The position numbers were made by a program, and so were the translations under genes. A stretch of 64,000 nt of DNA from Massilia oculi. GTDB taxonomy: Bacteria; Pseudomonadota; Gammaproteobacteria; Burkholderiales; Burkholderiaceae_D. Numbering within the stretch: position 1 is the stretch's first letter; each line of letters begins with the position of its first letter. The DNA is taken from assembly GCF_003143515.1 (NCBI RefSeq), contig NZ_CP029343.1:4774001-4838000 (forward strand), written 5' to 3'. The notes beneath the pieces are model-generated. The model worked only from the letters and a program-made list of their open reading frames with translations. It was not told the DNA's origin and made no database searches. Shown piece after piece: positions 57,896 through 64,000 of this stretch.

Positions 57896-58166
57896 TCAAT
57901 CCCGGGCCGGGGCGAAACAAGGGCTGACCAGGCGCCCGCCATGGTCGAGCGCATCGATGGCGGCGCTGTCCTCCCGGCTCAGCACGAGTTCAAGCGCCCG
58001 CAGGTTGCCGGCCGGGTTCCCGCGTCTGGCCGACCCCGGTCTCATTGCCGTCGATCTGGGCGGCATCGGTATGGCGGTAGCCCGGTTCCAGCCCGGTGGC
58101 AACCGGGTCGATCGCGGCTTGCCCTTGCAGGCGGAAGGCCCCGAGACCCAGCCGTGGCATGTTCAT
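57896..58166 (-). pseudogene. Aldo/keto reductase remnant (DkgB type)
   Basis: The minus strand retains the N-terminus of an aldo/keto reductase (MPRLGLGAFRLQGQAAIDPV, GYRHTDAAQIDGNETGVG) and, in another frame, its C-terminus (GNPAGNLRALELVLSREDSA, AAIDALDHGGRLVSP). About 190 of the usual 267 residues are missing between them and the frame has shifted at the joint near 58020. The catalytic lysine and histidine region is gone. It abuts the GST stop and the MFS gene. Non-functional. Confidence 0.85.
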
Positions 58167-58186
58167 GACGTGTGCTTTGAAAGGAA

Positions 58187-59392
58187 TCAATGGGTGGCGA
58201 CGGCACGGTGCACGGCCGCCTTGGCCGGCACGCCTTCGCGCCGGTCGAGCCAGCCGGCCAGCGTGGTGAGCAGCAGGGCGCCGACGACGACCAGGGCGCC
58301 GATCCAGGGCGTGGCCATCAGGCCGAGGTGGGCGACGATCAGGCCGCCGCCCCAGGCGCCCAGGGCGATGCCGACGTTGAAGGCGGCGATGTTCAGGCCC
58401 GAGGCGACGTCCACCGCCTGCGGCGCGTCGCGTTCGGCGCGCTGCACGACATAGACTTGCAGGCCGGGCACGTTGCCGAAAGCGACCGCGCCCCAGGCCA
58501 GCACCGTGATCAGCACGAGCGGTTTGCTCGGCGCGGTGAAGGTCAGTGCCAGCAGCACGACGGCCAGCAGGGCGAACACGATCTGCAGCGCCGGCACCGG
58601 ACCGTGGCGATCGGCCAGCCTGCCGCCCCAGATATTCCCGGCCGCGACCGAAACGCCGTACACCAGCATCACCAGGCTGACGGTGGACGCCGCGAAGCCC
58701 GAGACTTCCTGCAGCACCGGCGCCAGGTACGTGAAGGCGATGAAGCTGCCGCCGTAGCCGAGCGTGGTCATGGCGTACACCAGCAGCAGGCGCGGTTTCT
58801 TGAGCACCGCGAGCTGGTTCAGGATGCTGGATGGGCGGCTGGCAGCGATATCCGACGGCACCAGGATGGCGCTGCCGATCACGGCGATCACGCCCAGCAG
58901 CGACACGGCCAGGAAGGTGGCCTGCCAGCCGAAATGCTGGCCGATGAAAGTCCCGAGCGGCACGCCGGTGACCAGCGCCACGGTGAGACCCGTAAACATC
59001 AGCGCGATGGCGCTGGCCGCTTTTTCCTTCGGCACCAGGCTGGTGGCGATGGTCGAACCGATCGAGAAGAACACGCCGTGCGCGAGGCCCGTGAGGACGC
59101 GCGCGGCCATCAGCGCTTCGTAGTTCGGCGCCATCCAGGCCACCAGGTTACCGAGGGTGAACAGGACCATGAGGCCGAGCAGCAGGTGCTTGCGCGGCAC
59201 TTTGCCTGTAAGGGCGGTGAGCACAGGCGCGCCGATGGCGACGCCCAGCGCGTACAGGCTGACCAGCAGGCCGGCCGAGGGCACCGATACGCCCAGGCTG
59301 GCGGCGATGGTGGGGATCAGGCCGACGATCACGAATTCGGTCGTCCCGATGGCGAAGGCGCTCAAGGTGAGCGCCCAGAGTGCGAGTGGCAT
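58187..59392 (-). CDS. MFS transporter, sugar/nucleoside efflux (AraJ/NepI-like)
   Basis: A 401-residue drug/sugar-type major facilitator with 12 helices. It starts MPLALWALTLSAFAIGTTEF, the signature of the DHA1 branch including AraJ, NepI and YdhP, and has GLLVSLYALGVAIGAPVLTA and KVPRKHLLLGLM at the loop 2-3 motif. AAGGAG precedes the ATG at 59392; an upstream ATG adds 30 unlikely residues. Divergent from the LysR gene, which probably controls it. Substrate unknown. Confidence 0.94.
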   Translation of the reverse strand: MPLALWALTLSAFAIGTTEFVIVGLIPTIAASLGVSVPSAGLLVSLYALGVAIGAPVLTALTGKVPRKHLLLGLMVLFTLGNLVAWMAPNYEALMAARVLTGLAHGVFFSIGSTIATSLVPKEKAASAIALMFTGLTVALVTGVPLGTFIGQHFGWQATFLAVSLLGVIAVIGSAILVPSDIAASRPSSILNQLAVLKKPRLLLVYAMTTLGYGGSFIAFTYLAPVLQEVSGFAASTVSLVMLVYGVSVAAGNIWGGRLADRHGPVPALQIVFALLAVVLLALTFTAPSKPLVLITVLAWGAVAFGNVPGLQVYVVQRAERDAPQAVDVASGLNIAAFNVGIALGAWGGGLIVAHLGLMATPWIGALVVVGALLLTTLAGWLDRREGVPAKAAVHRAVATH

Positions 59393-59506
59393 GCGATTCT
59401 CCTTGTTGTTCGATATGGCGGGGTTGCGTAGGGCATGCAGTGTGCCGTGCCTGGATGCAAGGAAAAATAGGCCGCTGTACAATGGACTTTTGAGCTGGAG
59501 TCAACA

Positions 59507-60403
59507 ATGATTGATGTGGATGCCTTGATTGTGTTTTGTGCAGTCATAGATTCCGGCTCGTTCTCGGCCGCCGCCGAGCGCCTGGGGCAGACACCGTCCG
59601 GGGTCTCGCGCACCATTTCGCGGCTCGAGCATGGCCTCGGGATGACGCTGATGCGCCGCACGACGCGGCGCCTGCAGCTGACCGACGAAGGCGCCTGGCT
59701 GCTCGAACGTGCCCGCGCCATCCTGCGCGACCTGGCCAATACCGAGGCCGAGGCGCAGGCGCGCCGTTCGCAGCCGTCGGGCCTGGTGCGGGTGAATGCC
59801 TCGACCCCGGCCTTCGACCATCTGCTGGCGCCGCTGTTGCCCGATTTCCTGGAGGCGTATCCGCTGGTGCAGCTGGAACTGACCAGCGGCGAGACCTACG
59901 TCGACCTGATCGAGGAACGGGCCGACCTGGCGATCCGCATCGGCGCGCTGCCCGATTCGACGCTCAATGCGCGGCGCCTGGGTACCGGCAAGCTGAGGGT
60001 GGTGGCGGCGCCCGGCTATATCGACAGGTACGGCGTGCCGCGCGAGCCGGCCGAGCTGGCGCTGCACCGCACCGTCGGCTTCACGGCGCCGGCCTCGCTC
60101 AATACCTGGCCGCTGCTGCATGCCGGCGGCGAGGGCTGGACCGTCACCCCGCAGGTGCTGGCATCGAGCGGCGAGACGGTGCGCCACCTGGTCCTGCACG
60201 GCGCGGGCATCGGGTCGATGGGGGAGTTCCTGGTGCGCGCCGACATCGAGGCGGGGCGCCTGGTGCCGTTGCTCGAAGAGCACACCCTGCCATGGACCCA
60301 GCCCGTTTGGGCCGTGTTCTACAGGCAGGGCGCGCTGGCGCCGCGGGTGGCGGCGCTGGTGGATTTCCTCGCCCGCAGGCTGGGCGAGGTGCTGGAACGG
60401 TAA
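59507..60403 (+). CDS. LysR family transcriptional regulator
   Basis: A 298-residue LysR regulator. The N-terminal winged helix (residues 1-60) shows DALIVFCAVIDSGSFSAAAE, RLGQTPSGVSRTISRLEHGL and RTTRRLQLTDEGAWLL. The periplasmic-binding-like effector domain follows. Divergent from the MFS exporter gene with 114 bases between, the usual arrangement for a LysR gene and its target. TACAAT lies about 30 bases before the start as a candidate -10. The C-terminus converges on a TonB receptor with a 2-base gap. Confidence 0.94.
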   Translation: MIDVDALIVFCAVIDSGSFSAAAERLGQTPSGVSRTISRLEHGLGMTLMRRTTRRLQLTDEGAWLLERARAILRDLANTEAEAQARRSQPSGLVRVNASTPAFDHLLAPLLPDFLEAYPLVQLELTSGETYVDLIEERADLAIRIGALPDSTLNARRLGTGKLRVVAAPGYIDRYGVPREPAELALHRTVGFTAPASLNTWPLLHAGGEGWTVTPQVLASSGETVRHLVLHGAGIGSMGEFLVRADIEAGRLVPLLEEHTLPWTQPVWAVFYRQGALAPRVAALVDFLARRLGEVLER

Positions 60404-60405
60404 GG

Positions 60406-62901
60406 TCAGAACGCGTAGGTCGCGCGCCCGTAGATATACCTTCCGGAGCGGCCGAACGGCGCATAGGTCGAGAACGGCGTATTGCCCGTGGTGTTGAGCG
60501 CCGGCGGCAGCGTTTCCGGATACTGGTCGAAGACATTGTCCGCGCCCAGGGCCAGGGTCAGCTTCGGCGTGACGGCGAAGCGTCCCTCCAGGTCGACCAC
60601 GGTCTTGGCGCCCAGCTCGAAGTCGAAGGCCGCCGTGGTGCCCGGCGACAGCACCTCGCCGTAGCGGGTAGCGCGCAGGGTCGCGCCCCATGGGCCCAGC
60701 TTCCAGTTGACGTTGGCGCTGATCTTGTTCTTCGGCTGGCCTTTTTCGAGCGAGAGCACGTTGACGCGGTCGAACAGCACCGGGGAAGGGCTCAGGTTCG
60801 ACAACTGTTCGGTCACCGGCACCTTGGTCACCTCGGTGTCGGTGAAGTTGCCGGCCAGGGTGAAGTCGAAGCGGCCCGCCGCGCCGGCGTTGTGCGCCCA
60901 GTTGATCACGACGTCCACGCCCTTGGTCGTGGTGTCGACGCCGTTGATGAAGAAGCGCCCGCCGCCCACGCCGATGAAGCCCTGGCTGGCGATGTAGTTG
61001 CGCACATTGGCCTGCGTGAGGTTCTCGGACAGGATGATGCGGTCGTCGATGTCGATGCGGTAGGCGTCGACCGTCACGCTCACGCCACCCAGGCGCAGCA
61101 CTGCGCCGAGCGAGGCGTTGACCGATTCCTCGGCGTCGAGCGGCTTGGCGCCGAGGGCCACCGCCACCGGGTCGGACGGCTTGAAGGTCGTGATCTCGTA
61201 GGGAATGCCGTTGATGAAGTTGGTCGAGGTGGCGGTGAAGTGCTGCTGCTGCGGCGACGGCGCGCGGAAGCCGTTCTGGATCGCGCCGCGCAGCGCGAAC
61301 GCCTTGTTGAAGTCGTAGCGCAGCGCCAGCTTGCCGGCCACGCTGTTGCCGAAGTCCGAGTATTTTTCGGCGCGCACCGCGGCCGAGGCGAGGAGTTCGG
61401 GCGTGACGTTCGCTTCGAGATCGATGAAGGCGCCGAGCGCGTTGCGGTGGGCGTCGACCTCGTTGGCCGGACGGAAGCCCGGGAACACCTGGGCGCCCGG
61501 TGCGGCCGGCGTCCCATTGGGCAGCACCGCGCCGCCATAGCTCCACGACTGCTCTTCGCCGGCGAACAGCTCATAGCCTTCGCGGCGCGCTTCGACGCCC
61601 ACCGCCACGTTCAGCGGCGACGACAGCGATGCTAGCTCGATGCTGCGCACGCCGGTCAGGTTGAACACGGCCTGGTCGTAGGAATAACCGCCGGCGTAGA
61701 ACTCGGTCTTGCTGCTGGCGCCCAGCGAGCGGTTCAGGGTGTTCTCGATCGTGTATTCCATCTTGTTCTTGCCGTAGCCGAGCGAGGCGTCCATGTCCCA
61801 CTGGCCGGCGGTCCAGGTCACGCCGCCCGTCATCGAGAAGTCCTTGACGGTGGGGGAGATCAGCGGCAGGAAGCCGTCGGGATAGATCGACAGGACGTTG
61901 CGCGCGTCCTGCGGCGGGCGGAAGTAGCCGGACGAGGTGGCGTCGCGGTCCTGGTAGCTCGCCCAGCCATAGACCTTGACGCCGCCGCCCAGGTCGTTGC
62001 CGGCGTTGGCGAACAGGGTGGCCTGGTCGAGGTCCGGCTCGCCGGTCCAGGCGTTGAAGCGGTTGATCGTGTTCTCGCGCGGGTCGAAAGCGCCGTTGAC
62101 CCGTGGGTACTGCTGGCGCATGTCGTAGCCGCCACGCTCGGTGCGGTTCTGGTCGCGGTACTCGGCGGCCACGGTCAGGAAGCCCGATTCGCCCAGGGCC
62201 AGGCCCTTCCACAGGCTGACGGTGGCGGTCTGGCCGTCGGTGCGCTTGCGCGAATCCGGGCCGCTCCAGGTGCCGCCAGCAGGGACGGCGTCGTTCCACA
62301 GATCGTATTCGGACTTGCGCGCGCCATAGGTGACGCTCGCCTCGCCGCCATCGCGGTCGGTGCGCAGGCGCATATTGACCACGCCCGAGATGGCGTCGGA
62401 ACCGTATTGCGCCGCCGCGCCGTCGCGCAGCACCTCGACCGATTTCACGATCGCGGTCGGGATCGTGTTCAGGTCGACCGCCGCCGAGCCGCGGCCGATC
62501 GAGCCATTCACGTTGACCAGCGACGAGGCGTGGCGGCGTTTGGAATTGACCAGCACCAGGGTCTGGTCGGGCGCCATGCCGCGCAGGGTGGCGGGGCGGA
62601 TGGTGTCGGTGCCGTCGGTCAGCGAAGGCCGGGGAAAGTTCAGCGAGGGCAGGGCCATCGACAGCGCCTGGTTCATCTCGGTGCTGCCGGCGTTCTTGAG
62701 GGTGTCGGACGAGATGATGTCGATCGGCGCGGCGGTGTCGAGCGCGGTGCGGTTGGCAACGCGGGTGCCGGTGACCACGACCGTGGCGGCGTCAACGGCC
62801 GTGTCGGCCTGGGGCGCGGCATCCTGGGCGTGGGCGAGGCTCGCGCACAGCGCGGCGATGGCGAGGGCTAGTGCTGTTTTTTCCGTCCTGGCTTTCTGCA
62901 T
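60406..62901 (-). CDS. TonB-dependent receptor of unknown substrate
   Basis: An 831-residue outer-membrane TonB-dependent receptor. It has a signal peptide (MQKARTEKTALALAIAALCA, cleavage near AHAQ), TonB box-like ATVVVTGTRV, and a plug with LRGMAPDQTLVLVNSKRRHA and VEVLRDGAAAQYGSDAISGV, the pattern of the large carbohydrate/other-substrate group rather than siderophore receptors. The barrel ends YIYGRATYAF with a terminal phenylalanine. No Fur box or riboswitch is visible in the 62902-63180 leader. No inner-membrane partner lies beside it. Confidence 0.92.
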   Translation of the reverse strand: MQKARTEKTALALAIAALCASLAHAQDAAPQADTAVDAATVVVTGTRVANRTALDTAAPIDIISSDTLKNAGSTEMNQALSMALPSLNFPRPSLTDGTDTIRPATLRGMAPDQTLVLVNSKRRHASSLVNVNGSIGRGSAAVDLNTIPTAIVKSVEVLRDGAAAQYGSDAISGVVNMRLRTDRDGGEASVTYGARKSEYDLWNDAVPAGGTWSGPDSRKRTDGQTATVSLWKGLALGESGFLTVAAEYRDQNRTERGGYDMRQQYPRVNGAFDPRENTINRFNAWTGEPDLDQATLFANAGNDLGGGVKVYGWASYQDRDATSSGYFRPPQDARNVLSIYPDGFLPLISPTVKDFSMTGGVTWTAGQWDMDASLGYGKNKMEYTIENTLNRSLGASSKTEFYAGGYSYDQAVFNLTGVRSIELASLSSPLNVAVGVEARREGYELFAGEEQSWSYGGAVLPNGTPAAPGAQVFPGFRPANEVDAHRNALGAFIDLEANVTPELLASAAVRAEKYSDFGNSVAGKLALRYDFNKAFALRGAIQNGFRAPSPQQQHFTATSTNFINGIPYEITTFKPSDPVAVALGAKPLDAEESVNASLGAVLRLGGVSVTVDAYRIDIDDRIILSENLTQANVRNYIASQGFIGVGGGRFFINGVDTTTKGVDVVINWAHNAGAAGRFDFTLAGNFTDTEVTKVPVTEQLSNLSPSPVLFDRVNVLSLEKGQPKNKISANVNWKLGPWGATLRATRYGEVLSPGTTAAFDFELGAKTVVDLEGRFAVTPKLTLALGADNVFDQYPETLPPALNTTGNTPFSTYAPFGRSGRYIYGRATYAF

Positions 62902-63180
62902 GGTGCTGATTCCTTTTGTTGTTCTACGGCGGTGGTCCTGGGAAAGGGCGAGGCGGCTGCCTCCGGTTCATACTGCGCAGCACCATTCATGGTGTCAATT
63001 CGTTAAAACCGCGGCAATGCGTCTTTACAACAGTTATCGAAATGTCAGGTCCATGTAAGAAAATGTGGGAGGCATAGGAACAGCGCATGTGAGGCGCACG
63101 ACAAGGCAGGCGAGATCGGGAACACCCGGCTGTTGCCCGCGTGATGGCCAGCCGGCGAGCCCGTGCTACAGTAGTCCCTC

Positions 63181-63771
63181 ATGAACACGCCGCCATCCAC
63201 CGAACCCGCCATCCCGCACGATCCCCAGTTCCAGGTGCTCGTGGGCTGGTTCCTGATCGTGGTCGCGGTGCCGCTGGCGATCTGGATTGCGCTGCGCATC
63301 CACGACAAGTTCGATGCGAGGTCCTGGCCGAAGGCCAGCGCCGAGGTGGTCAAGAGCGAGTTGTACGAACGGCGCGGCAAATCGCACGACTGGTGCATCA
63401 AGATGGCCTACCGCTACGAGGTCGATGGGCAGCAGTTCGTATCGTCCCGCAGCGCCACGTCGATCATGAGCGAATCCGCCTGCGATCCGTCGCGCGCCGT
63501 CATCCAGGCGCGCTTCGAGAAGAGACAGCCGGGCGACCGGATCACGATCCGCCATCATCCGCGCGAGCCCGGACGCGCGATCGCCCATGTCGACGGGCTG
63601 GATATCTTCGATTTTCTCTTCCCGGCGGTGGCGCTTGGCGTGTTCGCGACGGGTGTGCACTCGATCCGCTATGGCGCGCGGCTGCGGGTGGAACAGGCCG
63701 CGCTGGCCGCGGAGCGCCGCGAGCGCATGGCGCGCGCCGAACGCGAATTCTTCATGAAAAACTCACCATGA
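63181..63771 (+). CDS. DUF3592 domain membrane protein
   Basis: A 196-residue protein with an N-terminal membrane helix (VLVGWFLIVVAVPLAIWIAL, residues about 20-40), a DUF3592 extracytoplasmic domain (SWPKASAEVVKSELYERRGK, then RYEVDGQQFVSSR and RITIRHHPREPGRAI) and a second hydrophobic segment (DFLFPAVALGVFATGVHSI). A charged C-terminal tail is cytoplasmic. Function unknown. Its stop overlaps the start of the next gene (ATGA). Confidence 0.85.
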   Translation: MNTPPSTEPAIPHDPQFQVLVGWFLIVVAVPLAIWIALRIHDKFDARSWPKASAEVVKSELYERRGKSHDWCIKMAYRYEVDGQQFVSSRSATSIMSESACDPSRAVIQARFEKRQPGDRITIRHHPREPGRAIAHVDGLDIFDFLFPAVALGVFATGVHSIRYGARLRVEQAALAAERRERMARAEREFFMKNSP

Positions 63772-64000
63772 CAGCACTATTTCCGGATTGTCGCTCCCTG
63801 CAAGTCGACGTGGCGCCGTCGGTCACGATCAAGGCCATCACCGGCGGTTCCGGCCCGCCGCTGCTGCTTCTGCACGGTCATCCGCAAACCCACGCGATCT
63901 GGCACAAGGTCGCGCCCCGGCTTGCCGAACGCTTCACCATCGTCGCCTGCGACCTGCGCGGCTATGGCGACTCGAGCAAGCCGCAAGGAGCGCTTGATCA
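63768..64000 (+). CDS. Alpha/beta hydrolase, 3' end outside window
   Basis: The first 77 residues of an alpha/beta hydrolase, in the style of haloacetate dehalogenases and epoxide hydrolases: PPLLLLHGHPQTHAIWHKVA (oxyanion loop) and ACDLRGYGDSSKP. The nucleophile elbow lies beyond the window. The ATG overlaps the DUF3592 stop, so translation is coupled. Confidence 0.85.
   Translation, partial: MTALFPDCRSLQVDVAPSVTIKAITGGSGPPLLLLHGHPQTHAIWHKVAPRLAERFTIVACDLRGYGDSSKPQGALD

Overview
The window looks like a chromosomal segment of a high-GC betaproteobacterium, most likely Massilia or a close Oxalobacteraceae relative. The evidence is the end of a complete nuo operon followed by a DUF2818 gene and a NUDIX gene, the ispD-ispF pair, the MdtABC/NodT efflux operon, several TonB receptors, many hybrid kinases and paired REP-like palindromes. 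This assignment comes from gene content and protein style, not from a database search. I saw no rRNA, tRNA, CRISPR array, phage block or complete transposon.

Layout. 1-5.8 kb: end of the complex I operon (nuoM partial, nuoN, DUF2818), a REP-like element, a NUDIX hydrolase, a secreted HExxH protein, ispD and ispF. 5.8-9.8 kb: MFS transporter with a small partner, a second-site NuoA-like gene with a 61-residue membrane partner on the minus strand, FMN reductase, K+ channel. 9.8-14 kb (minus): the catalytic-domain-less N-terminus of a TnsB/Mu-type transposase, an acyltransferase-3 protein and a LytS/LytTR two-component pair. 14-24 kb: hybrid kinase, FHA protein plus trypsin-like protease, ribA, Cache/PAS kinase, a secreted protein of unknown function and a CheY-like regulator. 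Several of these genes are broken by one-base deficits in G/C runs. 24-29.3 kb: small DUF proteins, a MerR regulator with a divergent alpha/beta hydrolase, a decayed kinase, an NYN/LOTUS protein and a small secreted protein. 29.3-42.2 kb: Na+/solute symporter, sppA and the mdtABC-nodT efflux operon. 42.2-48.9 kb: HDOD protein, EcsC protein, GGDEF protein, S46 peptidase, and pnuC with a NadR-type kinase. 48.9-53.6 kb: Fur-regulated heme uptake (receptor plus a HemS-like protein that carries a signal peptide) and a second HDOD paralogue. 53.6-64 kb: a TonB receptor behind a TPP riboswitch, DUF535, GST, aldo/keto reductase remnant, MFS/LysR pair, another TonB receptor, DUF3592 and the start of an alpha/beta hydrolase.

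How genes work together. IspD and IspF catalyse steps of the MEP isoprenoid pathway. MdtA, MdtB, MdtC and NodT form one tripartite efflux pump. PnuC and the NadR-type kinase would import and phosphorylate nicotinamide riboside. The heme receptor and HemS-like protein share a Fur-controlled promoter. The protease and FHA genes overlap by four bases and probably work as one envelope module.

Most notable points: a TPP riboswitch in front of a receptor that by family alone would be called a siderophore receptor; a secreted HemS-like protein; a NuoA paralogue away from its operon; a truncated TnsB-like protein; duplicated HDOD genes with matching promoter spacing; and a run of single-base deficits in G/C tracts that may be assembly errors.
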